From the NCBI GenBank assembly GCA_020722965.1, contig DYJT01000012.1:21439-55204 (forward strand): 33,766 bases of DNA, read 5' to 3'. Below, piece after piece: positions 8,730-16,367 of this stretch. The stretch's first letter is position 1, and every line of letters begins with the position of its first letter. Position numbers and translations under genes: made by a program. The notes under the pieces were generated by a model that was not told where the DNA came from, did no database searches, and worked only from the letters and a program-made list of their open reading frames with translations. The DNA comes from Brachyspira murdochii. GTDB lineage: Bacteria; Spirochaetota; JAAYUW01.

Positions 8730-10160
8730 TTATCGTAAATTATCGAGTTTTTGTTTTAGTAATAATTTAACTTTATCAATATTACCAGTTCCCTTAAGTT
8801 CTTTCATAACCTGGCCTACGAGGAACATAAAAACACTCTCCTTTCCATTTAAAAATTTCTTAACCGCATCATCCTTTTGCTGTGTTAAGATTTTATCGAT
8901 CACAGGTAAAATAGAATCATCATCCGACACTATTTTTGAATTCTCTATAAATTGATCAATATCTAATTTCTTTTCTATTATTTCATTTACATTGTCTTTA
9001 AAAGCCTTTTCAGAAATCTTGTTTTCGCATATTAAATTGATAATTTTGCCTAATTCTTCTGGCTTTAAATTAATTTGATCTATTGTGATTTGCTTTTGAT
9101 TTATATAAGCGAATAATTCAGTAACAATAATATTGGCAGTCTTCAAAGGTTGTTGCGAAACTTTACATGTATTCTCAAAATATTCTGCAATCTTATACTC
9201 AGAAGTGAGCAAATCCGCTAAATAAAAGTTTAATCCATAATCATTAATAAATCTTTGAAGTAATTCTTCAGGCTTTTCTTTTATATTTGCTCTTATTTCT
9301 TCTATTTCTTTTTCAGTAATCTCAACATCTGGTATATCTGGTTCCCTAAAATATCTATAATCTGCCGCTAATTCTTTTGTTCGCATCACTTCAGTTTTAT
9401 TTGTTTCGGTATTGAATAATCTTGTTTCAGTAATGATATCGATATTTTTATCTAATAATTCCGTTTGCCTTTTGATTTCATATTCAATAGATCTTTTAAT
9501 TGCATTGAATGAATTTAAATTTTTGATTTCTACCTTATAAGATAGTTTAGCATTTGGTTTATTTACAGATACATTTATATCACATCTCATTGAACCAGAT
9601 TCTAAAGAACAATCAGAAATATTTAAAAACTCTAAATTTCTCTTAAGCATCTTAAGGTAACTGATAGCTTCATTAGGATTTTCTATTTGTGGCATTGAAA
9701 CTATTTCAACCAGTGGAATACCGGCTCTGTTATAATCGATAAAGGTAATTTTGTTTTCAAAATCGTGAAGCATTTTTGCGGTATCTTCTTCCATATGTAT
9801 TCGTTCAATGCCTATTCTTTTTGCTTTACCTGATTCATCAAATATAGTTAAATAACCATCTTTACCTATCGGAGTTTCATATTGTGTAATCTGATATCCT
9901 TTTGGAAGATCGGGATAAAAATAATTTTTTCTGTCAAAATGAAAGATATTATTTATTTTACAATTAAATGATATTGCTGCCAGTAATGCCTTGTAAACCA
10001 TTTCTTTGTTTAAAGATGGTAAGGTTCCTGGTTCGCCTATACATATTGGACAAATCTGGCTATTTGGCTCTATTGAAAAGGAATTTGGGCAACCACAAAA
10101 GGCTTTTGTTTTTGTTTTTAATTGAATATGAACTTCTATTCCAATAATAGTCTTGTACAT
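8730..10160 (-). CDS. gatB: Asp-tRNA(Asn)/Glu-tRNA(Gln) amidotransferase subunit B
   Basis: The tRNA-binding kinase-like subunit of GatCAB, which activates misacylated Glu-tRNA(Gln) or Asp-tRNA(Asn) for amidation. The N-terminal GIEVHIQLKTKTKAFCGCPN, with a zinc site of CGC and CPIC, is diagnostic. RKNYFYPDLPKGYQITQYE, RIHMEEDTAKM, DYNRAGIPLVEIV and SMRCDINVSV follow. The YqeY-like tail (about 330-476) closes the protein. Length (476) is normal. An AAGGAAG Shine-Dalgarno precedes the ATG. gatA and gatC are not nearby, so the subunits are dispersed in this genome. Confidence 0.98.
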   Translation of the reverse strand: MYKTIIGIEVHIQLKTKTKAFCGCPNSFSIEPNSQICPICIGEPGTLPSLNKEMVYKALLAAISFNCKINNIFHFDRKNYFYPDLPKGYQITQYETPIGKDGYLTIFDESGKAKRIGIERIHMEEDTAKMLHDFENKITFIDYNRAGIPLVEIVSMPQIENPNEAISYLKMLKRNLEFLNISDCSLESGSMRCDINVSVNKPNAKLSYKVEIKNLNSFNAIKRSIEYEIKRQTELLDKNIDIITETRLFNTETNKTEVMRTKELAADYRYFREPDIPDVEITEKEIEEIRANIKEKPEELLQRFINDYGLNFYLADLLTSEYKIAEYFENTCKVSQQPLKTANIIVTELFAYINQKQITIDQINLKPEELGKIINLICENKISEKAFKDNVNEIIEKKLDIDQFIENSKIVSDDDSILPVIDKILTQQKDDAVKKFLNGKESVFMFLVGQVMKELKGTGNIDKVKLLLKQKLDNLR

Positions 10161-10176
10161 TTTTCTTCCTTAAAAC

Positions 10177-10983
10177 TTATGAAAGCATTCTTTTAAAATT
10201 ATTTTTAGCAAATTCTATTAATTCTTCTTTAGTCCTGAATCCTTTTAAATGAAAAAGAGAAAATAAGGCTATCTCGGCTTTCAAAACATTTAGTACTATT
10301 TTGTTTGCATCTTCAAACTTTTTGTTTTTAATATAGATGAATTTTGTGTTAATAAAATCAAAGTTTTCATTTATCTTCTCTATTAAATGACTGGCTGATT
10401 TCGGAGTTATTTTCCCACCAATAGATATTTTTGAATCTGGAAAGTTTGATTTAATAAGTTTAATAATAGTTACAATAGTATTATCAACAGAAGGATCATT
10501 GACATTTACCTTCATCGAACCAGAAAGATCCGATCTGCCAATTGTAAATGATTTAAAATTTTTTAAAAGATCCAACACCTTCGGTAAATTATCCACAATA
10601 GTTATAGTTTCGATATTTAAGGAAAGAATTGGTTCATAATCCTTAAACTTTGAATTTTGCAAATTATCCAGAAAATTTTCGATTGCATATCTAGATTCTG
10701 CCATAGGTAGAGTTATAATGTCTACTTTGTTTTTTAATGCTGTCCTAATATCATTTTTGGCACCACAACCACCTATTTTAAATCTTAACTTTTTGACAAA
10801 ATTTGTTTTTACAAATTCCAGCTCTTCAAAAGAATTATCTTCTACTTCTGAACCTAATTTAATTGAATCGCACCAATCTTCATGAATTATATCATTAAAG
10901 TAGTCAAATATTTGCTGGTAATTGGTCTTTTTTTCTATAATATTATTAATATCTTCTAATGTTTCAAAATTACAATGGTGCAT
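10177..10983 (-). CDS. HpcH/HpaI aldolase-like TIM-barrel protein
   Basis: A 268-residue protein that looks like the HpcH/HpaI aldolase/citrate-lyase superfamily. The evidence is KIGGCGAKNDIRTAL, followed by VDIITLPMAES (substrate/metal-binding region), SLNIET, and FTIGRSDLSGSM. Relatives of this subfamily occur in surface-sugar gene clusters, including nonulosonic-acid clusters, but their reaction is poorly defined. Class II HpcH enzymes use a metal-bound Glu/Asp pair; Glu in the LPMAES segment and Asp in GRSDLS are candidates. The start lies inside the mutS2 3' end (28-base overlap) behind a near-perfect Shine-Dalgarno (AAGGAGGTG at 10988-10996). Fold is fairly sure; substrate is unknown. 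Confidence 0.68.
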   Translation of the reverse strand: MHHCNFETLEDINNIIEKKTNYQQIFDYFNDIIHEDWCDSIKLGSEVEDNSFEELEFVKTNFVKKLRFKIGGCGAKNDIRTALKNKVDIITLPMAESRYAIENFLDNLQNSKFKDYEPILSLNIETITIVDNLPKVLDLLKNFKSFTIGRSDLSGSMKVNVNDPSVDNTIVTIIKLIKSNFPDSKISIGGKITPKSASHLIEKINENFDFINTKFIYIKNKKFEDANKIVLNVLKAEIALFSLFHLKGFRTKEELIEFAKNNFKRMLS

Positions 10984-13283
10984 CCGGCACCTCCTTCAGA
11001 TAAGTCTGCATAATGAAAATTTTTAACAACTTTCTTTTGTTCTTTTAAATATTCATGCACAAAACTGGATAATTTTCCAGTCCCTTTCCCATGAATTATG
11101 TAAATTTTCTGATACTGTGAATTTATTATTTCACTAAAATATGCATTTAAATCTAATCTGGCTTCTTCTATTGTTTTACCTCTAATATCTATTGTTGAAG
11201 ATAAATTTTTAGATGGAACATAGAATGAATAATTAATCTCTTGTTGCTTATCCTTTTCTTTTTTTATTAGTTTTGTTAAAGGAACTTCAAAAATAAACGA
11301 TTCAACCTGAATTTTGGCTTTATCTCCATCAATCTGTAATATTTTCCCTTTTTTACCAAAAATCCCTGTATCAACAGTATCACCAATTTTAAAATTATCT
11401 ATTTCTTTTATATCTTTATCTTCTTCAGAAATTTCATATTTTTTTAAATCTTTAATTATTTCTTCTTTCCCCTTTTCAATTTCATTAATGACTTTTTTAG
11501 AATATTCTTTAGAATACCCTTCTTTTTTTAAACGATAAATTTCTTCTTCTACCATTTTTTTAATATCATTAATTTTATCATTGGTCTGTAAAATAATCTG
11601 CTTTTCAATTTCGATAGCAGTTTTTTGATATTTCTTCTTCAGCAATTCAACTTCTTCTTCTTTTTTTAAAAGATAATTTTGTTTTTCATTTAATTCATTT
11701 ATCAGATTTCGATATTTTAATACTAATTTTGAAATCTCTTTTGAAACAGAAGCACTATCTTTATCTTCATTAGCTAAATTCTTAGCCCTTTCAATTATAA
11801 AGGATGGAATACCTAATCTTTGAGCAATTTCGAATGCATAAGAATAGCCTGGTACATCAGTTACTAAAATAAATTTTGGTAACATATTTTCTTCATCAAA
11901 ACACATCGAAGTAATTATGGTAAATTCATTATCCAATGCGAATTTTTTAACTTTATCAAAGTGAGAAGTAATAATTCCAAAAGATTTTTTATCTATAAGG
12001 TATTGAATTATCGAAATTGCCAAAGCCTCTCCTTCCACAGGAGAAGTAGATGTACCCAGTTCATCTATTAGTATCAAAGTTCTGGAAGATGCATTTTCAA
12101 TTATATTTTTAAGCTCTAAAATATGTGAAGAAAATGTCGAAAGCGAATTTTCGATTGATTGAAGATCCCCTATATCTATCAATATATCATCCATTATCGG
12201 TAAAGTAGAACCAGCAGAAGTCGGCGTAAAAAAACCAGCTTGAAAAAGTAATTGTATAAGACCAACGGCTTTGAGGGTAACGGATTTTCCTCCAGTATTT
12301 GGGCCTGTAATTACGACAAATTGTTTTTCTTTGCCAAACTCAAGATTGTTTTTAACAGGGTTATCAAGCAAAGGATGATAAAATTGATTTAACTTAAATA
12401 TATACTCTTCATTAACATCAATTTTATTATAACCTTTTTCAAAGGCTAAACTTGCTTTTGCATTTATAAAATCAAGTTCTTCTATTACTGAAATAAAATT
12501 TACGATTTTGCCGATATGATTCAAGTAAATCTGAGTGACATCAAATAAAATCTTACCAATTTCAAGCTCCTGCTCTGCCTTTAATTGATAGATAACATTA
12601 TTGATTTCTACAATTTCTATAGGTTCTATTAAAATAGTCTTACCCGAATCTGAAAGACCGAAAACAATCCCATTTACATTGTTTTTTTTATTTATTTTAA
12701 CAGGTAAAAGAAACTTATCATCTTTCAATATATAGTTTTCAGAAACCAGAAATTCTCTATATTTACCTGCTATACTTGAAGTTATATCGATAAAATCCTG
12801 TTGAGCCTTTTTTAATTTTTTCCTTATCGAAAAAAGTTCTTTCGTTGCGTTATCTGATATTAAACCATCTTCACCAAATATATTTGTTATCGATTTTACG
12901 ACAGGAGTAAAGTCATAATCAATAACGAATCTTTTTGAAAAAATTTCTGATTTTAGTTTCTTTATTGAATCTATTAATATATTTGATTTCCTTAAAAAAA
13001 CAAAAACATTGTAAGCAGATTCAACATTTAATGTAAGTCCTTTTTTAATTATTTCTATCTGCTGCCTAATATCGGGTATACCTGATAGAGGGAAAAAATT
13101 CCCGTCTCTGACATAAGTTACAACTTCTTCCAAAAGATTTAATTCTTCTTCAAGACTTTTTTTCTCAAAATAAAATTCTATCTTCTGAAATTTTTCCTTA
13201 CCATAAGAAGTTTTGCAATAATTCAAATATCTGTTTATAATTGAACTAAATTCAAGTTTGCTAATTGATTTATTATTTATCAT
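10956..13283 (-). CDS. mutS2: MutS2 ATPase with C-terminal Smr domain
   Basis: A 775-residue MutS2 protein. The N-terminal core/lever region (about 1-300) lacks the mismatch-recognition domain of MutS1. The ATPase has Walker A GPNTGGKS (about 325) and Walker B with signature DELGTSTSPVEGEAL. Next comes a long charged coiled coil (about 500-620), then a KOW-like patch (FKIGDTVDTGIFGKKGKILQI), and finally an Smr endonuclease domain (about 700-775) with DIRGKT and HGKGTGKL. Known roles are suppression of homologous recombination and, in Bacillus, rescue of collided ribosomes by Smr-dependent action. Only a weak purine-rich ribosome-binding site precedes the ATG. Confidence 0.97.
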   Translation of the reverse strand: MINNKSISKLEFSSIINRYLNYCKTSYGKEKFQKIEFYFEKKSLEEELNLLEEVVTYVRDGNFFPLSGIPDIRQQIEIIKKGLTLNVESAYNVFVFLRKSNILIDSIKKLKSEIFSKRFVIDYDFTPVVKSITNIFGEDGLISDNATKELFSIRKKLKKAQQDFIDITSSIAGKYREFLVSENYILKDDKFLLPVKINKKNNVNGIVFGLSDSGKTILIEPIEIVEINNVIYQLKAEQELEIGKILFDVTQIYLNHIGKIVNFISVIEELDFINAKASLAFEKGYNKIDVNEEYIFKLNQFYHPLLDNPVKNNLEFGKEKQFVVITGPNTGGKSVTLKAVGLIQLLFQAGFFTPTSAGSTLPIMDDILIDIGDLQSIENSLSTFSSHILELKNIIENASSRTLILIDELGTSTSPVEGEALAISIIQYLIDKKSFGIITSHFDKVKKFALDNEFTIITSMCFDEENMLPKFILVTDVPGYSYAFEIAQRLGIPSFIIERAKNLANEDKDSASVSKEISKLVLKYRNLINELNEKQNYLLKKEEEVELLKKKYQKTAIEIEKQIILQTNDKINDIKKMVEEEIYRLKKEGYSKEYSKKVINEIEKGKEEIIKDLKKYEISEEDKDIKEIDNFKIGDTVDTGIFGKKGKILQIDGDKAKIQVESFIFEVPLTKLIKKEKDKQQEINYSFYVPSKNLSSTIDIRGKTIEEARLDLNAYFSEIINSQYQKIYIIHGKGTGKLSSFVHEYLKEQKKVVKNFHYADLSEGGAGCTIVILKH

Positions 13284-13340
13284 TTCGATTCTTTTTGAAT
13301 ATAAAATTAATCATATATATTTATACTATAACTATTTTTT

Positions 13341-13844
13341 CTATTTTAATTTCAAAAAATTACCGATTATCTTTAATCCATTTAAATATTTTGAGTAAAA
13401 TTTATATAAAAACGAAGATTCGATCATTTTATTCAAAGCTATAAAATCAATATTTTTTATTAAAAAATCATAGATAATCAATATTAAAATACTAAAAAGA
13501 GCACCTAAAATAACACCAAGTATAAACCCCAAAATTTTATCGATCGATTCAAAATTTGATCTATCAAGTTCATTGTTAAGTAATCTTTTTATGGGGTTTG
13601 TAAGCAAAATTAATAAAATATAAAAAGCCAAAAATGTAATAATTACAGATAATATTTTAGAAATATTTACACCAAAACCTTTTGATATTATAAAATCTGT
13701 CACATATGGAGAGAGTACAAGAGTTAGTAAAATTGAAAGTATCAATATTAATATTCCAATAATTTCCTGTACAAAACCTTTAAGTAAAGATTTAATGCCG
13801 AATACTACAATAATTATTATCAGAAAATAATCAAAATAATTCAC
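13341..13844 (-). CDS. CvpA-family membrane protein
   Basis: A 167-residue protein with four predicted transmembrane helices and the CvpA-family N-terminus (YFDYFLIIIIVVFGIKSLLKGF, then EIIGI). CvpA was named for colicin V production in E. coli; the family has been linked to envelope homeostasis but its molecular role is open. The start is GTG with AAGGA nine bases upstream. It lies 10 bases after ftsY, so the two are probably co-transcribed. mutS2 follows after 57 bases, and cvpA-mutS2 adjacency is common in bacteria, which supports the call. Confidence 0.88.
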   Translation of the reverse strand: MNYFDYFLIIIIVVFGIKSLLKGFVQEIIGILILILSILLTLVLSPYVTDFIISKGFGVNISKILSVIITFLAFYILLILLTNPIKRLLNNELDRSNFESIDKILGFILGVILGALFSILILIIYDFLIKNIDFIALNKMIESSFLYKFYSKYLNGLKIIGNFLKLK

Positions 13845-13854
13845 TTTTGTTTCC

Positions 13855-14703
13855 TTATATTTTATTTATTAAAGTTTCGGTAAAAGATCTATCTGAAGCA
13901 TCTAAATAATTTTCTATCTTTTCTCCAAAAGAGGCGAAAGAGATTGGTATCTTTAATAAATTGCAAATTGAAAAAATTGCACCACCTTTAGCAGTGGAAT
14001 CCAATTTTGTTACCCCAAAGCTATCTATATTGATTATTTTATTAAAAATCTCGGCCTGGTTAAAGGAATTTTTCCCAAGGTTAGCATCAAGAACCAGAAT
14101 TGAATTATAGCTAATCTTTTCTTGATTTTGAGTTTTTTTCTTTTCTATTACTTTAACTATCTTATTAAGCTGTTGCATTAATTCATCTTTATTCTGTAAT
14201 CTACCAGCCGTATCGATAATCAATAGATTAAATATTAAATCTGAATTAATTGCCTTATCGATAGAATCATAGACCACAGACGCTGGATCTGATCCTTGAT
14301 TCTGTTTTACAATTTCTATTTTTAATCTTTCTGACCAATGCTCCAATTGTTCTATAGCGGCAGCTCTAAAAGTATCTGCTGCAGCTAATATAGGATTGAA
14401 TCCCTTATTTTTATAAAAATAAGCTATCTTAGAAATAGCAGTTGTTTTACCAACTCCATTGACTCCTGTTATGATTAAGATATTTAATTTGTCTTTATAG
14501 AAAGATAATGGTTTTACAATCAAAAATTCGTTTAATATTTCTCTTAATTTGTTTACTCTCTCATCTTTGTTATATTTTTTAAGTTTTTCAATTATACTGG
14601 TTGTCAAATTATAATCAAAATCCGAAAGAAGAAGATTTTTCTCAAAAGCAGCAAGATCGTCACTTTTAATAAACAAATCTTTTAACTTAGAAAATAAATT
14701 CAC
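13855..14703 (-). CDS. ftsY: Signal recognition particle receptor FtsY
   Basis: GTPase that receives ribosome-SRP complexes at the inner membrane. The helical N domain covers about residues 1-65. The G domain has the P-loop GVNGVGKTT (about 79-87), ADTFRAAAIEQL, DTAGR (with LQNKDELM), TKLDSTAKGG and the closing FGEKIENYLDASDRSF. At 282 residues it is close to a bare NG core and lacks the long acidic A domain of E. coli FtsY. FtsY rather than Ffh is indicated by the absence of an M domain. The start is GTG (spacing about 5 bases from GAGGG). It lies downstream of the flaA terminator, so its promoter must lie in 14704-14760 or be reached by readthrough. Confidence 0.96.
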   Translation of the reverse strand: MNLFSKLKDLFIKSDDLAAFEKNLLLSDFDYNLTTSIIEKLKKYNKDERVNKLREILNEFLIVKPLSFYKDKLNILIITGVNGVGKTTAISKIAYFYKNKGFNPILAAADTFRAAAIEQLEHWSERLKIEIVKQNQGSDPASVVYDSIDKAINSDLIFNLLIIDTAGRLQNKDELMQQLNKIVKVIEKKKTQNQEKISYNSILVLDANLGKNSFNQAEIFNKIINIDSFGVTKLDSTAKGGAIFSICNLLKIPISFASFGEKIENYLDASDRSFTETLINKI

Positions 14704-14760
14704 AAATCCCTCAAATGTAATAATATATAGATTAAAAATATATTAGATTATTATTTTTTC

Positions 14761-14791
14761 AATAAAAAAAAGCCGGGAAATCCCGGCTTTT
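14761..14791 (-). terminator. Strong rho-independent terminator of flaA
   Basis: A 10-base-pair stem (14768-14777 with 14782-14791; core GCCGGG/CCCGGC) closes a four-base loop and is followed on the minus strand by seven T residues. It begins about 11 bases after the flaA stop codon. It is the most GC-rich hairpin I saw in the window, as expected for a highly expressed structural gene. Confidence 0.95.
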
Positions 14792-14802
14792 GATTGAAAA
14801 AC

Positions 14803-15765
14803 TTATTGCTGTGTTTGTTGTTGCTGTTCTGAAGCAGATTCGGTAGCCATCTTCTGCTGTTCTTCCCATCTTAACAATTGAATAATACCTACTCTAGCGG
14901 CTTCAGCTCTTTTTTTAGCTTCTCTTCTATCTGAAAGAATATGCCATACTGCTTCATCATCAATTTCTTGTTCCATTTTAAGGATAGCAAGGTCATAAAT
15001 CATTTCAATAGATTTGATATAAACTACGAAATCTCCACCAATTTGATCACCATGCCTATAAATAATGAAGGAATCTAATTTTACATATGGTTCTTCAACA
15101 GGATATAGTGGATATTTTTTAAGCATTCTCTTTCTAACATCAGCTATGTAATTAGGATTATCTATGGTGATAGTAATAAAACCTGTAAAATCAAGATATC
15201 CAACGAAGAAATCTATTAATTCATCATTTTGGTTTTTTAATCTTATTGTGAGAGAATGAGGGAAATTTAATCCCCTAACGGTGATCATGATGTTTTTAAT
15301 TGCGCCAACATTTCTAAGAACACCTTTACCAATGTACTTATTACCTATTGAGTCATTAGCATCAGACTGTTCATATGAAGGAATTTCATAGGGAGGTATT
15401 ATCTTAGCCCAAGAATTATATTTTTCCGTTGGGAAATGAATTCTTGCACCTAAAACAGTTTGACCAGCATATTGACCTCTATCTACCTTCACGGTTTTAA
15501 CAAAAGATAGAGAGATGTTTTCAATAGTCCTAGAAGAAGGAGATAGTACTACTTCCCAGTTCTTTGGTTCTAGACTTATTAAAAGATTCTTTCTTTCTTC
15601 TTCTGTTTTTACAGATTGAAAAACATTTGGTCCAGCTATTTTAACGATATCTAATTCGGTGTTGTCTAGGCTGTTAAAATCGATTAGAATATTTCTTTCT
15701 GCAAGAACAGGAGTTGCAAAGATTAAAATCAGGAATATTGAAAAAATTAAATTCCATCGTTTCAT
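14803..15765 (-). CDS. flaA: Flagellar filament outer-sheath protein FlaA
   Basis: FlaA coats the FlaB core of spirochaete periplasmic flagella and affects filament stiffness and helical shape. The protein has 320 residues. It begins with a signal peptide of about 22 residues (hydrophobic core, ending PVLA), consistent with Sec export to the periplasm; FlaA, unlike FlaB, is exported this way. The body has family features such as GPNVFQS, NWEVVLSPSSRTIENI, GARIHFPTEKYNSWAKI, PPYEIP, VGAIKNIMITVRGLN and the late YDLAILKMEQE. The C-terminal 20 residues are Gln/Ser/Glu-rich. An AAAGGAG Shine-Dalgarno stands eight bases before the ATG. A FliA-type promoter and a strong terminator flank it, indicating a monocistronic, highly expressed gene. 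Confidence 0.95.
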   Translation of the reverse strand: MKRWNLIFSIFLILIFATPVLAERNILIDFNSLDNTELDIVKIAGPNVFQSVKTEEERKNLLISLEPKNWEVVLSPSSRTIENISLSFVKTVKVDRGQYAGQTVLGARIHFPTEKYNSWAKIIPPYEIPSYEQSDANDSIGNKYIGKGVLRNVGAIKNIMITVRGLNFPHSLTIRLKNQNDELIDFFVGYLDFTGFITITIDNPNYIADVRKRMLKKYPLYPVEEPYVKLDSFIIYRHGDQIGGDFVVYIKSIEMIYDLAILKMEQEIDDEAVWHILSDRREAKKRAEAARVGIIQLLRWEEQQKMATESASEQQQQTQQ

Positions 15766-15791
15766 TTTCAGCTCCTTTTTGTTTAGTCTTA

Positions 15792-15819
15792 ATATCGGAA
15801 ATCCTCTCCCTAAAAATTA
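15792..15819 (-). promoter_or_regulatory. Candidate sigma-28 (FliA) promoter of flaA
   Basis: On the minus strand TAATTTTT (15812-15819) and TCCGATAT (15792-15799), 12 bases apart, each match the FliA consensus (TAAAGTTT and GCCGATAA, usual spacer 11) at 6 of 8 positions, including the CCGATA core. Transcription would start about 20 bases before the flaA ATG, leaving just enough room for the AAAGGAG ribosome-binding site. Distance, orientation and the CCGATA core in very AT-rich DNA make this credible. Confidence 0.6.
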
Positions 15820-15896
15820 AGCATTTTTGTACATATTATTTATAATTCATTAATTATTTTTTTCAAATATTTTTAACTATTTATCATTTCTTTTTT

Positions 15897-16367
15897 TTAT
15901 TCAATAGGATAAGAATAAACTTTAATTCTTTGGTAAATGTAAAACTCAAGAGTTTTAATATCCTTAAATTGTCTTGTTTTTTTTAAGGATAAAAATGTCG
16001 CTTTTGAAAATTTATATTTGAGATTATCAGGGAATGCCATAAAAATCAAACTTGATTCCTCGGATAAAATTATCTTACAAATTCCACTTAAAAAATAAAC
16101 ATTATCTATTTCAATTCTATTATAGATATCTTTTTTAAATTTTTTTAAATTAATTGGTCCTGCAAAATAATGTCTTACCAACTGGATATCACTTATTTTT
16201 TCAGGTATTACCTGTTTTTCTGATTTTACATCATAATCTGAGGTAAGATAGTAAAAGGTTGTCGTATTTAATAAAAGAAATTTGAATAATAAAGATAATA
16301 GAAAAAGAGACAATACTATAAATATAATTGATAGAATTAACTTATTGTACCTTTTTAAATCCTTCAC
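15897..16367 (-). CDS. Small membrane-anchored protein of unknown function
   Basis: A 156-residue protein with a short basic N-terminus, one transmembrane helix (about 10-34) and a soluble, probably periplasmic domain of about 120 residues rich in Lys, Phe, Ile and Ser. I do not recognise a family. The start is GTG, decided by an AAGGAG Shine-Dalgarno (16378-16383) ten bases upstream. Its 5' end overlaps the amidase gene by 26 bases, so it is probably coupled to the amidase and may be a partner in the wall or the envelope. It is the last gene before the separate flaA unit. Confidence 0.7.
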   Translation of the reverse strand: MKDLKRYNKLILSIIFIVLSLFLLSLLFKFLLLNTTTFYYLTSDYDVKSEKQVIPEKISDIQLVRHYFAGPINLKKFKKDIYNRIEIDNVYFLSGICKIILSEESSLIFMAFPDNLKYKFSKATFLSLKKTRQFKDIKTLEFYIYQRIKVYSYPIE

